Positions 23,197 to 36,959 of a stretch of DNA of 64,000 nucleotides are shown piece by piece. Within the stretch, counting starts at the first letter, position 1. Every line of letters starts with the position of its first letter. The notes under the pieces were generated by a model. The model ran no database searches. It saw only the letters and a list, made by a program, of their open reading frames with translations, and was not told the origin of the DNA. A program made the translations under genes and the position numbers. Source of the stretch: Cucumis sativus (lineage: Eukaryota; Streptophyta; Magnoliopsida; Cucurbitales; Cucurbitaceae); NCBI RefSeq assembly GCF_000004075.3, contig NC_026656.2:2790001-2854000 (forward strand). The letters run 5' to 3'.

Positions 23197-24614
23197 AAAG
23201 GGAAATTTGAGATTTTGCCGCCAACGTTCCTTTTTCCCTTTTGGTTTTCCGTTTGTTGTATTTAGAGGTTGAAATGTGGTTTTGTATTGTATCATTTTAA
23301 TGGACAGTTTCTTTTGGTGGTTCGATGCTTACTTTTTGAACCTCATTACAAATGGCTATAAAAATATAAATATTTAGTAAAAACTAAATTAGAAAGGAAC
23401 ATAAATTAATAATTGAAGTGTTTTTATTAATTTAAAACAACAAAATAAAGAGTAAATGAGTAGAAATTTGGATGTTTATAGGCAAAATTAATTTAGTATT
23501 TCCATTAAATTATAGAGAGATGTAGTTAATTTTCAAATAACTTAAGTTCTTTGTTTCGTTTTCAATATAGTTTCTTCGTAGAATTTGTCTCTAATTCGTA
23601 AGTTTAAGTCTTCATGGGTATCCAATTCAGGAGTTTATCGTGTGTTTAGTTATGAGTCGTGTCTCCAAGATCTTTGTGCAAGTTTCTGTTTTAGCTCATA
23701 AGTTCATCTTTGTTTTTAGTTCATACATTACCTGGAAGTCTTTTTGTGTTTTAATTCTCCATGGGTCTTTGTTTCTAACTCAATTTTGTTGTGATTTGAT
23801 CCAGAGTTTGTTTAATCTCTTGTCCAAGGCGGTTTCACACTCTAATAAACTAGGATTTATGGTTGAATTTATTAATATTTTTCTTTCAAATGATAGCATA
23901 ATTACGATGGTGCCAAAAACTCTAATAAATAAATTCATGTAATTATGTGATTTATAATATACGATTGCGTAATTCAATTATACTTCATGATTTTGAAAAA
24001 TTTTAGTAAAACGGTTGTTGGTTCGACACGATCACGATACTTTAGTATAACAACCAACGGTTATTAGTAGATAAATATAAATGATGATTTTGAAATTTTT
24101 TAATATAATGATCGTATAAATAAGAAGGATACAAATCAAATGATACGAATTGTAAAAGTAGAAGAGAAAGGAGAACACTTGGAAATTTAGTTTTAAAATA
24201 TTGGTAAACTAAATATTAATTAAAAAATATTAACAAAAGGAAGTTATTATGATGATCTAAGTGTTAAGGTTATAATTTGGGCATCAAATAAATAAAAGAA
24301 AATTTTAATTTGAGAGATTAAAATTGCAAATTTACTTCTTAATATTTATCGTGTAAGAACAACCATAGCGCATAAAAAGTTAAATAACGGAGAGATTGAG
24401 TGAATGTAACGTAGGAGAAAGAAACCAATAATAATAATTTAATTAAAATGGGTCCAAACGTCACCCTCCACTTAGATACACTCTGTATATTCCGGCTAAA
24501 ATGCGCGCCGTTCGTTTTTCCAAAGCACCGAAGCCCTGAATCTCAATTCTTCCCACGCCGACGGTGAAGATTCGGTCTCACACGGGGTTTCAATCAGATT
24601 GAGGATTCTTCGCT
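23197..24614. other. Intergenic between GPI array and synergin-like gene
   Basis: AT-rich. It holds the 3' UTR of GPI copy C and the promoter and 5' UTR of the synergin-like gene (GC content rises from about 24500). Frame 23640-23942 has no recognisable content. Confidence 0.55.
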
Positions 24615-27600
24615 ATGCTGGACGACGACGACGATGACAATTTCGGCGACTTCAATTTCGGTTCCAACCATCCCGATCCCATCAACAACCGGACTTCCTC
24701 CACCACCATCGATGACGACGATTGGGGCGATTTCGTCGACCATTCTTCTCAGATCGGTGACCATTTTGATCTCTCCCGTCCTCAGCCTTCTCCCAATTCT
24801 AACCTCTCCGACACGTCCCCGGCCATTCAGTGGGCGAAGCCTCAGGGGGCTATCCCGCTTTCCATTTTTGGCGAGGAGGAAGAGAAGGAGGAAATGGGAT
24901 CTGATGTAGTTGGTTCTAGTGTTGGGTTTGGGGAAATCTCGTTTGTTGGGAAAGAGAGTGGTTCGGCTAAGAAGGGAGGGAGTTTGGGTGTTGGGGTTGG
25001 GATTGATGATTTGATTTCTAATTTGTATGGTCCGAATCACCAGATCAAAGCTGGAAGTCCGTTGAAATCGAGCATGGCATTCGATCCTTTGAACTTCAAT
25101 AATTCGTTGGATTTGAAATCTATTGACTCCAATTTTAATGTCAATGGTGTTCATTCTTATGGGAGCCAGACTAATTTTGATGGCGATGCTTTAAATTTTG
25201 AAGCTAATGGAGTGATGTCTAATGGGTTTCAGTCTGAGTTGAAAAACGTCGGTGAGAGCATTGAGGAGGATGACGAGGAGGTGGACGATTTTGATGGCTG
25301 GGAATTTAAGGCTGCAGAGTCGGTTACGCCTACGGGTGATTATCAGAACTCAAAGGTAAAATGAATACAGAAATTACTAACGATGTTAAAGGCTTTTCAA
25401 GGAAGTTGATATTAAACTCCATGAATTGGTTTCGTTTTCAAATTTGTTGAAGCTTCGAATCATTGGAATGGAAATGTAGGTTTCTTAGAGTTTCAATGTA
25501 TTAAAAGTAGTAGATAGTTAAACATAGTTTAAGAATTAGATAGGAATTCAGAGTTCAGAGTTTTATTGTTGTTCACTTTATTAATGTCCAAGTCACAGTA
25601 GGAGCTACTCATTTTCATAATTATACCAGGAAGAATTGGTTTTTGAACCATTTCGTCTGAAGATGGAGCCTATAATGCAAATTGAAGGTGCAATTCAGGC
25701 CGGTATTATTTATTTTATTTACTTTACGGTTACCTATTCTTATTGTTTAGGGTTACAGGAACATGGTTAAAAAAATTTAGATTTTTATTTGCTATTAGTT
25801 ATTCGCTTGTATGTGCATTACTTTCAACTTATACCAGAGACTCCTATTGTTGTGTTAGATTGGTTCTTAGTGCCTTTTGAAATAATGTCTATGAACTGCT
25901 ATGCGTGTAAGAGATTATACTTAAGATTGACATTCCATAATATAAAGGTTGACAGATCAATCCAAGAAGGTTTTGATGGAGTGGGAAAGGCATTTGAATC
26001 GACAATCAATGGACATAACCATGGAGATTCGGTTGTTCAATCAAATGGAGCTGTTAACAACATAGATGAAAGGGACTTTGGTTTTAGTCTTGATGCAATT
26101 CCTGTGGCCCAGAATGGCGTCTTACCAAACTCGCACAATAAAAATGGTCAAAATGATCTAGATAATGGTTTAAACCCTTCTCCTATTGAACGGGATGTCA
26201 ATGATGTTGGGCATGTGTGGGATTTCAAGGATACTTTTTCTGATGCACCAGACTATAAGTTGGTGAGTTCATAGGAATATTTGTAGCATTTTATTGAGAA
26301 GTAGATATTTAATAAGTTCGATCATGCTATACCTTTTGTTTTCATTGTAGGAAGAGTCGGAGTCTGCCATCTTTACTCCTAATGGTGTAGAGGTGCTTGT
26401 TCTGAACGGCAGTGTCGATGTTTCTTTGTTTGCTTCTGATGGGATTTCTCACAAATCTGGTGAACAACAAAATTTTGACTCAAGTTTTAATCTGAATTGG
26501 GGAAAAGAAGACGGGAAGTCTTTTAATGGAAACCAGGGCGACAACTTCCATGCTACTGGGAAAGATTTAAACACTTCTCTAGTTAATGAGAATGATGATT
26601 TCAATGAGAATATTTGGGATTTCAAGTCTGCACTTTCAGATTCTGGATCAAACAATAAGGTTTTTTTTCTAGCCCATAATATTAGTGATATTTAAGTTCC
26701 ATTTTGCCTTTATGTGAAATTGATGTTCCATGTCTTCTTTGGCTGTAGGTAGAGCGAGTTGAATTTGCTACTGGTTTTGAAGCACCTGCTTTTGGTTTCA
26801 GTAATGGTATTCAGGTGGTTGCTCATTTCTCCAGCTGTATAATAGTTTCTATGGAATTCTTTTAATTCCTGTAAAGTCTAAACCTTTTTTTCATAGGAAT
26901 TGATGATTGCTTCATTGTACACTAAGATTAGTGCAGAGAAGCTGTTATTGTGTCAGCAATAGTTCTTTTATAAAGATTTCTCTGCTCTTGCTTGGGCCTT
27001 GGGGTGGGTGCTTTTTTAAAAAGAAGGAAAAAAAAATCTTCTGCTTTTGCTCAGTTTCTTAAAAGGCAATTGCTGATGCTGTCGTGGCCACTCACGGAGT
27101 GTGGATGTGTAATTTTGTATGTATTTTGTTCTTGTCTAAAAGTATAACTGCATATATTAAATCCTTAAACCTTAGTCTTAGACTAGTTTTCCCTCTATAT
27201 GGATGGGAAAGTCTTTTGTAGTTCTTATTTTGAATTTTGAGGATGTCCTATTATTTTATTATTATTATATATAAATATGTATAATTTTGGTATTAAAATA
27301 AATTTGAATTTATTGCTTTCCTCTTATATTATTTTATTATTATACATACATCATTCCTATAAACCTTGTAACTGTAAATAGTTTGAACATGGATGATTTC
27401 AATATTCTTGTTCAATTGTGTGTTCAATTCACATCGAGTTTGAAATATGCTTGTTCTAATTTCCTGCACTTCACCTTCTATGTGTATTGCATATATAATA
27501 TGGATCTCCAAATCCACAATCTTATTGCATATACTACCTTAGATGTTTATATCTTCTCAGCCTTCATCTTTCTGCGTTTCTTTTGTTTCTATAGACATAT

Positions 27601-30600
27601 TCTGGTTTGGTTCTTACTGATTGTTTCTTTCAAATTTTTCTTCCAGAAGAATTCGGAATTATTGTCAAGTCACCATAAAGCCCTGCCCTTGTCAATTTTT
27701 GGAGATGAGGAGCTGGAAACTACTGATGATTTCTCAATGAATCAAGATGCTTCTACCTTTGTATCTGTCACCCGTGAAGGACTTGATAACAAGAATCCTG
27801 GTCCTACTGTTTCTATTAATGACTTGATATCAAGTCTGTACAGTCAAGCCGAGAACAATGGTTCCATCAAGTCTTCCCCAGAAGAAAATGAAAATGGAAT
27901 AATTTCATCACCAAGGATGTCACACTCCGATTTTGGCAATGATGATGATGATGATTCCTGGGAGTTCAAAGATGCATCACCAGATGTTAACATTCTAGAT
28001 CAAACATACGCTACTACTCTCGGAGATGTACCCCGGCGATCATCTACTAAACTTAAGTTTGATTGTTACGTTGATTTTTATCACAAATTAAATCTTGTTT
28101 TGAACCATGTTGTCCATGGCCTTCTTGAAAATTTAAAGGTTGGTAATCTTATAGGATATTTGTGTGTGTTAGATGAAATGGTTGTTGTTATATGATGTGT
28201 TATTAACATTGTTTAATTTTAAAATTTTGTTCCTTGATAGAAAGCCCAAAGTAATGCATGTCTTTCTGGTGAAGAAGCAGAAGTCAGAACCATTTGTGAA
28301 GAAATTCAGGTTAGCAACCAAGCTTGCTTATAGGCTTTTCTTTTATTGTTTTCTCTTCAAGTTTTTTTTTTATAACAGAGACGAGCATCTTTGTTAATAA
28401 AATATTTTCTCTTCAATCTTAAGCCATGATAGATCCCTTTAAAATCAAACTTTCTCGAGATATATACTTTCTTTGATAGTTTGAGTAAACACTATATGCT
28501 CATTGTTAAAACTTGTTCTTTTTCCTTTTGCATTTCATCTATTTTCGTAATCATTATGTTTATGATAATTGCAATGTGATGATAATGTGTCTTTCTCATG
28601 AAATGTGTGCTATTTTCCTGTGAACTCCTGAACAAAATTTTCTAATCTCTTTGTTCAGATTTTCAGTGCCGAATTATCACAAGAGAACATTGCAGCTGAT
28701 AGCTTCTCATCAGATATTTTCCTTCCAGAAAATAATACTTTCAGTGAGCTTCTTGAGATGTTGCGGGATCCAAGGTTTCAAATTCTTGATGAAGAATTCC
28801 AGTTATCTGAAAGGTTACTATTGGTAAGGCTCTCTTGTATTAGGATGATACATATTTCTTTGACAGGAAACAAATATTCATTAGTAACTTTTAGAAATTT
28901 GATCTTCCTAGTGCTCAAGTTCCATAACCACCCTCCATTTCCTAGTTGTTGAGTGCATGAACCCAAATTTTTGTTGAGTTCCTTCTGGTACAAGCATGGA
29001 TGTATTTTTTAATTCCAAGTTATTTAGGAAGGTTATATAATTGCTGCCGAGTGTAAGAGTGTTCTACACTGGTATATTTTATAGGATTTATAATTTTATG
29101 GTATATTTTCTTGTATTTTTTAAGTACACGTCTGGAATACATAGCAATTTGAATTACACTCGCACGTCTTGTGCACTGCATCAATTTTATGGCTCCAGAA
29201 TCTATAATTGTTTGAATACTTTTTATCCTTGCCCTTGGTTATGGATATTACTTGATAGTACTTCTTTGTTCGATTGATAGGCAGAAAATGATTTGAGATC
29301 AGCAGTTGAGCTCTTGAAACACGTTGTGTCAACTCTGAAGATTCTTAAACTCGGATCAGTGGAGGAGCAATCTAATTATGTGTCCATATGGAACGAAATT
29401 ATATTTATTTGCTTTCAAGAATTGAAACATGGTGCTTTGATTTGGAAGGAATCTATACAGAGAAATGTTGGAAGTTACATATTATCTGAACCTCAAGGTA
29501 CTGCATTACATAGCACTGTGGATAATTTTGGAAGTTGCAAATTAGCTGACGGGTTCGTATCTGCTATTCTTTCAGGAAAACAATATATCTGTGCCCTCGG
29601 AGAGATTTATAGGGTAGCTCAAGTGCTTAGAGCTTCATTTGTACTTTACAAGCCATGGGTACTGTTAGGTCAGGTTGATCCCAGTGGCTTGATTTCTCTT
29701 GTGAATGAATGCTCCAATATTTGGTTGAGTTCGGGACTTGTTGGAGCTCTCTGCAAGATAGATGGTCCTATTGATTGCAAAGCATTATTGGATTCGATCA
29801 ATGCTATTGATAATCTTGATGAATGGGGTTTGAGAAAGCATGTTCTCTTCAGACAACAACCTATTTGTAATCTATCACTCTTGAGTGCTGAATCAATTCC
29901 AGGTATGCACTGAATCTATTGTACTTTCTTTTTCCAAGTTAGGGACTTATATTTCATTAGAACCAAAGATTACAAAAGATCAGGGGGGTGATTCATCAAC
30001 CCACCCACAGATGAAAGAGCTTAGAGAGAAACTACTCCCATGTGCTTGAATACACACACATATAGAAGTAAAAAGGGAAATGAAAGAAAAAAGGACAATT
30101 AAAAATGAACTTCAAGAGTATACCAAAAGAACCCCTTAAAGCTAACAAGATTCCAAATTTCCAAATTCATGTTACAATTATCATCGAAGATCTGGGATCT
30201 CTTTCCTTTCAAAACTCCCAAAGAAAAGCTTTAACAGTGTTCATCCTCATTCATATCATCATTGCTCTTCTTTTAAAAAGTTGACCACAATCACCCACGT
30301 AATAACCTCTGGTTAATGTTTTCCATCGAGCTTTGAGAAAAACACCAGCTTAACCTAAACACTTTAGCAGCCTGGGCCATCTATCTTACGCTACCTTCAG
30401 CTCCACGAAAGTCTTCTTTCTGCACCCAACTTTTATTTTTAAATAAGAAACAGAGAATTGTATTAAAAGAACAAACGAGAGGACAGCCTAAGGGTGAGGG
30501 GTTGAGAAATGAGAATCCCACCCCCCCTACAAATTAAACAAGGAGAGCCCTCCAGTTGCTAATAATCGTGAGAAAGCTATAATTTCAAAAGAATTTAATA

Positions 30601-31772
30601 ATCCCACTAGCTCAAAGTGGTGGTTTTTGCCGTCCTGCTTTCTTTTGAATGACTTCCACCGTACGTTATATTGAAATATCAAGAAAAATTACCCAATTGG
30701 CTTCAGTTCTGAGAGAGTTATTTGTCTCCCATGTGCCACAATGGTCAATCCCACCAAAACGACCCTCTTCTAAAAACTTTAATACCCTAGATTTATAACC
30801 AGGTTACTCTTACCTAATTACCACTATACCCTTACTGTCCTATTACTAATCCCAAGTTAGCCCCGATTAGTACAATCACAAAAGGCTCTGCCAATTCCCA
30901 AACAATCTCTACGTAGCAGTTAGCTTTCGTGGAAGAGTGAACGAAGTGGAAAGCACTGGAAAGTTGTGGATGAGTGAAGAATAAAGGAGAGAAGCTTGAC
31001 TTTCTAAAAAAAGCATATGACAAAGTTCACTTGCAAATTTCCTTCGGAATGATAGTAAGTCTTTAGGTAAAAAGAAAAGAAAGTACTAGCTATCAAACCC
31101 CACGGAGAATGGGTTCAGGAAAACTAAGAGAAAAGAATGCCGTGATGATTGCCACATGGATTTGGCAGTCTGTTGATGTAAAACTTCTTGCGCCATAAGC
31201 AACTAGGTAATTCCAAGCAAAGCATGGGAAAGATCGCCTTTACTCTGAAATAGCAGTCATAATCACATGACGTGGAACATTCTAGTAAAGAGGTTTTGAG
31301 CTCCATGTTATGTTGCGCAAATGTTCAAACATTACTTCAGCTTTTGTGAATTTGTTGGGATTTCATTGTAATCTGAGTAATAACCAGATTATGGCTTAAG
31401 TTTGGGTTCAATGACAACAAAAATTTTGAATCATCCAGTTTCGTGCACCAACAATATCTACCTATTAGATTATGATATCAGGTTATCACATTCAATCGGT
31501 ACACTAAATTAACCCCCACCTCTTCCAAATTGGAAAGATAAATATTTGAAATTCTAGGAATCAAATACTACTCTCGTTCCTATCTTTATGCCTTTGTACA
31601 TTTCTTGGTGAAATTCATTTTTACAGTTCCATTTTCCTGAGTTTTTGGTTTGGCGTTAGGTATGGATTTGGTGGTCTGGAATGGGGAGAACTACTTTTTG
31701 AAGCTCGCAAACTTATGGGCAAACCTAATAGGTCGTGATCCTCCAATCATTCAGCACTCGAGTAATAGGTGA
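24615..31772 (+). CDS. Synergin-gamma-like clathrin/AP-1 accessory protein
   Basis: Nine exons: 24615-25355, 25948-26262, 26351-26659, 26749-26814, 27647-28138, 28241-28309, 28659-28823, 29281-29902 and 31660-31772. They join in frame to 963 residues. The N-terminal half is acidic and disordered, with NFGDF (9-13) and DDDDWGDF (33-40), like the DFxDF-type ligands that bind the gamma-ear of AP-1 and GGA adaptors. Four WxFK motifs lie at about 229, 338, 441 and 582. The pair AIPLSIFGEEE (79-89) / ALPLSIFGDEE (489-499) and the pair GIDDLISNLYG / SINDLISSLYS show that a module was repeated. The C-terminal third is folded, with VNECSNIWLSSGL and the last exon MDLVVWNGENYFLKLANLWA, as in plant synergin-gamma homologues. 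Likely role: trans-Golgi/endosomal vesicle traffic. Exons 1-7 are all phase 0. The last intron is 1757 bp with transposon debris. Confidence 0.88.
29940..30620 (-). mobile_element. Decayed retroposon-like 3' ends in synergin intron 8
   Basis: On the minus strand two tails of a recurring type are seen: CTTTTGTAATCTTTGGTTCT then AATGAAA (near 29950-29975), and TTCTTTTAATACAATTCTCT (near 30450-30470). They resemble the tails at 47341 and 49018. No open reading frame; ends approximate. The family is inferred from the shared phrase only. Confidence 0.35.
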
Positions 31773-34312
31773 TAAGAGGATCCAGCCATATTGTTTTGTA
31801 TAATAGTCCATGGATGATGTGGCTGTTGCTATTTTCTCCAAACGAGGTTTCATCACCTTTCGTCCCCGCTGCTCATTCGTGTCAATGTTGTAATAGGAAA
31901 TGCTAGATGATTACGCTCCTTGAGATGAAATTAAGAAAGGAGAACACTTTCCAGGTTTACAAGAAGACCAAATAAATCCAATCTAAGTCTCTTGGGATCC
32001 ACATTCCTACCCATACTCGGCCATTCTTTAGAAGAACTACTACTACTGTGTAGCAACTCGACGATGTTTCATATCTGTATCATAGTATAATTTATGCAGC
32101 CCAGAATTGGATGGATTCAGAACACCACATACATAGAGAGAATTTCGTCATGTTGGAGATCATTTTTGTTACCCACATATATATTCTTTTCCTTTTTAAT
32201 CCTTTTGGTTCTTGTTTAAATATTGTATTTCTAGTTCCTAATCCCAGAATCAGAACAAGATCTGTTTATCAGAGATGAACTTTGTAAAATGTATATATAG
32301 GTTGTCCTTTTCCAGAATCACTGTTGTACTTATAATATGAATGTAATTGATTTCATTTTTCCCATTGTTTTTACAATGTGCATGAACATATTTTCTTACT
32401 ACTACATACAATGTCTGAGTTGAATTGGTATTATCTGTGAAAATATTTCATGTGAAGTGTTGCATTTCTTTATTAGCCATCAACAAATCTTGAACTCTTG
32501 AACATGATCAAGTCTATTAACAAGAACTTTGATTTTGTGGGTTCTCAACTCCTTGTAGGTTATTCTTTAATTCACTTTTTTTAATTTTTTACCCTCTTAG
32601 AGAATACTCAATTTGTACTATCAACCATCTATTGTCTAATAATATAAACCCATATTTTCATATAGTTTCAAGAAACTTTAAATATAGCCAAACCAATATG
32701 GAATTCAATTGTAGTTGAAACTGTTGTTGAACTTGAATATATTTAAAAATGAGTAGTGATCCAACTTAACTTTGATTATACAATATTAGATTATTTTAAA
32801 AAACAAACTTCTGAAAATATTTATAAATAAAATAAAATGTCACAATCTATTTGTGATAAACTAAAATAACCTACTATTGAGATATCTCAGTTAGATAAAT
32901 TGTAATATTTTATTGTATTTTATAAATATTTTGTTATATTGGAAAGTAGAAGAATAAAATAGTAAGTTATTTTTAAAATTATAATATATTTGTAATTGGG
33001 TAACAAGTTTGTGAGATGGAGATAGGTGTAAGTAACGTTGGAAGTATTTTTCTTTAAAAATAGTTATCAGGAAATAGAGAATAAAAAGATGTGTTCAGAT
33101 GAATACAAAGAACAATTTGTCTAAAAAGGGAAATTTAGTGAAGTACAATTGTTTGATTTATAAATTATTTTTTAGAAAAGAAATTAACATATTTTCCATA
33201 TTGGTCCAAAGTCCAAAATATAGTGTCAACTTCACCCCACAGATCTTAAGGTCCCAATAGGATTCATATTCATAAATACCATTCCTTTATTTTTTAAAAA
33301 TAAACACTTCTAAATATATTTTATTATTACAAATGAACAAAATCTTGCATTTTATTAATAAGAGATACTAATAGACACATATACATAGACTTCTTTTAGT
33401 AAACTAATTTAGATTTAAATGTTGGATCCTCCCACTTCCACTTCACATATACATATAGTAAATAATAATAAAAATAATATTAGTATTAACTATTAAATCA
33501 TTTTTATGATTCTTTAATCATAAGAGTAACAAAAAATGGAATAAAAGAAACCTAAAATCCAGTTCATAAATTACAAACAGTTATAATTTTTTACCTTTGA
33601 AACTTCAATTTTTACACTTCCACTCCACTAAAGTGAATGTTTTTAGTAATAATGGAACTAACTAAAATAAAATGAATTCAATCCTTTTAAATTTATAACC
33701 AAATGAAAACAACAAACAATACTCAAAACTAAATATTTGAAAATCATCAAAATTTAAAGACGAAAAGGGTATTTCCACAAAATTTATCTCGAAAAAAGAA
33801 CATATTGTTACAATTACAAACTAAGTTACATGGACTACTAATTGAATACAATATTTATGGCATTGGCTACAGTCATGTTCTAACTAAACACAATCCTCCT
33901 CTAACAAAAAAAAAATCCTCCATTTCCACATTAAATACTAAACTCGACATAAGATAAATTATTGTCATTTAAATTGCGACATCAATCCCCATAGTTTTCT
34001 CTTGAAGTTTAATCATTGTAGTTTGATACAACCTCATACATTGTCTCTATGGTTTGATAAAATCCTCATTAATAGACTCTACCGTAGGGACTATTTACGA
34101 AACTTTTATCAAAACATATGGATTAAATTCTAGTTCTAAACTACAAAGACTAAATTCTAACTTTTTCCAAACAATAAGGATAAAGAAATGACAATCTATC
34201 CCTTATTATTGTGGTAAAGATCAGCGAGCTTGCATTATTCCCATGGAATGGTGCTTATTCCCACGTTATTGCTTCTTTTTCTTCATATGTTTTTGGCATT
34301 TAATGAACACCT
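31773..34312. other. Convergent intergenic region, synergin-like to PNC
   Basis: 3' UTRs of two convergent genes with AT-rich DNA between them. From 33970 to 34190 there is a decayed dispersed repeat containing phrases such as CTATGGTTTGATAAAATCC and TAGGGACTATTTACG. No gene seen. Confidence 0.55.
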
Positions 34313-36959
34313 TCAGCTACTTTTTAGTTTAGGTCTAGTAAGCAATAGATACCTTCTGGCTGCAAGTATTAGAACCCAAGTAGTTGAAGTGATCTTCTCT
34401 TTTATCATCAATAGAAGAGCTGAACTGAGTACAGTTTTCAAGATTTGTGCTTGCAATCCCTTGAAAAATCCTAGTACTCCTTCTTTTCTCCATATAGAAT
34501 GGACAACACCCGGAACTGTTCGCTGGACCTTTGGACGATTTTCTTTCGTTTCGTCGTCATGTGCAGCTTGGATCATCACCTTACACCTGTACAAGAGAAA
34601 GCTTCGTTCTTTCAATATGCCAGTGTTTGAAGGATAAGGATATGATAGTTGTGGTGAAGAAAGAAAAGATTATGCACCTGATTGCGGGATATGTCAAAAC
34701 GGTGGCAATGCTTTTTGAAATTGCACCAATTACAAAAGCTGTAAAAGCAGAAAGAACTACCGGAGATGAACCCTGTTCTGATTTATTCTGTTTTCCTTTG
34801 AGGATGTTCTGCTTCAGCTGATCAAATACTGTATACTGCAATAAACCATAGTTTGTGTCAAATCTAGAGTGTAATCACAAAAAAAGAATGTTTAGAAGAA
34901 GATAAATTGGCTGTAAAGAACATTGAAACTTAGTGATTTCATTCGCACCGGCTACCGAAAAATGGATGACTGAAAATTAGCATGCATGGAACAAATACCT
35001 GAATGGCAGGGTTTGCAGTGAGCAGCAAAGAAATTCCAAGACCATCAAATGCATCGCTCCAACTGCCCTCTGTCAGTGTTTTGAAAAGCCCTTTCGATTT
35101 TCCAAAGGCACTTGTCTGCATTCTTGATGAAGCTGTATCCAAGGGCTACACAATGGAAAACCAAGAGAGTTTCTTCAGTTAAATCATTTTTTATATACAA
35201 GAAACAATTTCTGAAGACACGTTCAGTTAAACCATTAAACTTCAATAATATTCAAGACATGTTCCTGTCCATACAAGAGTTCATAAAGAGACTTGGAACT
35301 TTATATAACAATGACGTTCATCAAACTGTGCAGCTCAATGTTGCACTTCATAATGTAATAAAAGCAAACCTATCTTTACAAGCAGGACAGGCAGAAACTA
35401 CAAGTGAATGGACAAAATGTTAAATGTGATTTGCTTTCTTGAAGAATTTCTTCATCCATTCATTCTAAAAAAGTTTCACATACTGAATCGAGAAATTACA
35501 GCATATGAACGAATATGAAGCCAAAACCTACAAGATTCTATTGTTGGTAGCCAAAACCAAAAGAATGATATGTCAGCTTCAATGCAAAAGGTAGAGATCT
35601 TTTTTTTTTTTTTTTAGAAATCAAGACATCAAAAGAACATGTTTCACATATCCCAAACAAGAATCGACTGTGTTGTAAAGTTAGCAATTAACTTAATAGC
35701 AATACTGTAATTCCAAATGAAAAATGAGAATCATGCTTTTCTCTACTCTAAAGAACTCAAATTCAGGGATCGCAAAGATGGAAAGATTATGCTTTATGCA
35801 TTACAAGGTTGACAGCAGAGATATTTCTACCTGAGTTAAGATGGCATTGCAAGCTCCAGCGGCAGCAGCAAGTAACAGGTTTGCCTTTGTTCCAATTGAT
35901 TTAGCCCCAGTTTTTTCCAGATATAGTTTTTTGAAGTAGCTATACCCATAGAAGTACAAAAACTGAGAAACAAAAGATTGTAGATTCTTGGTTCCCAGTC
36001 CCTGGTACAGCGAAAGAACTTGATTGTTTTTTATTGCTTCCCACAACACATCTGAAAGATACCTACAAAAGCCAAAACCAGTTGAATCAATAGAGATGCA
36101 AAAGCGACAACAGCATCCAACATTTTTTAGGCATCGAATCAGTTTTCTAGCAGAAAAGCAGAGCCATTACTGTGTTGTGTGTGTAAAAGTGTGAATCAGA
36201 TTGCTTTGTTCTTCCACAAGTTTTTGGCATTGCTTTGTTCTTCCACAAGCACCAATTCATTAATGATCTAGACGCCATGAACCCAAACAAGCCCATTTTG
36301 CATTCACGCTTCAACTAAATCATCTCATCCAACTCACAAGATTGAACAAGCCTACAACAGGAGCTAAAATTTAACACACAGCTAGTTGCAAAATACATAA
36401 CAAGAGATTTTCCAGATACCAAGGAACCTGAAACAGCCACAAATGCTTTCAAACTATCACAAAATTCCCACAGCTCACCAACCAACCACTTCAGAAGCGC
36501 TCAAATTCTATAGATCATTCAATTAAACAAAGAACAACCCATACCACATAAAATTCGCTGAAGAGAAGTCATGAGATCAATAACGAGATAAACTTTCAAA
36601 GATCATGAGATCGAATACGAGGGGGGGGAAACAGAACTCCAATTAACGGTAGGATCATTCAACAGAGACTAACTCAAATTCCTTCAAAAACAGGGTACGA
36701 TTGCATCAACGACACCCGGATCACGATTTGAAAGCAAAACAAGAAAGGTACCCCAACCCATAAAAAAAACAGGGGAAAGAAACAAACCCAGATCAAAAAA
36801 GACAAAAATAGGCAACCTGTATTTCTGTTGGCCATGAGCTCGAACCTCGGCTTGGTACTTTGACTTGCAGGTATCAAGCGGGTACAAGATAGTGGTGCTG
36901 ACAAGCGAACCGATCGCACCGGAAGTAGCCTCCGAGAGCGACTCAAGATCAAAACTCAT
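34313..36959 (-). CDS. PNC: Peroxisomal adenine nucleotide carrier (PNC1/PNC2-like)
   Basis: Five exons on the minus strand: 36959-36817, 36062-35831, 35145-34999, 34835-34678 and 34586-34313. They join in frame to 317 residues, close to the family length of about 320. It is a mitochondrial-carrier-family protein that exchanges cytosolic ATP for AMP/ADP across the peroxisomal membrane, needed for fatty-acid activation in beta-oxidation. The three carrier repeats are visible. Their signature motifs are YPLDTCKSK (26-34), [11 protein letters not shown] (126-136) and the degenerate YPAIRCKVMIQ (223-233) typical of PNC. Also present are [20 protein letters not shown] and [20 protein letters not shown]. 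The protein ends with TRPKLKSS. The start ATG at 36959 gives [19 protein letters not shown], matching the family. Transcribed away from MIRO, with a 6.3-kb gap. Confidence 0.94.

Noticed and set aside
24594-25154. 186-codon minus-strand frame over the first synergin exon
   Set aside because: Shadow of the plus-strand exon; acidic GAT/GAC codons read as Ile/Val-rich sequence in reverse, with no recognisable domain.
36674-36952. Second minus-strand frame overlapping PNC exon 1
   Set aside because: Out of frame with the carrier motifs and without homology; a shadow.
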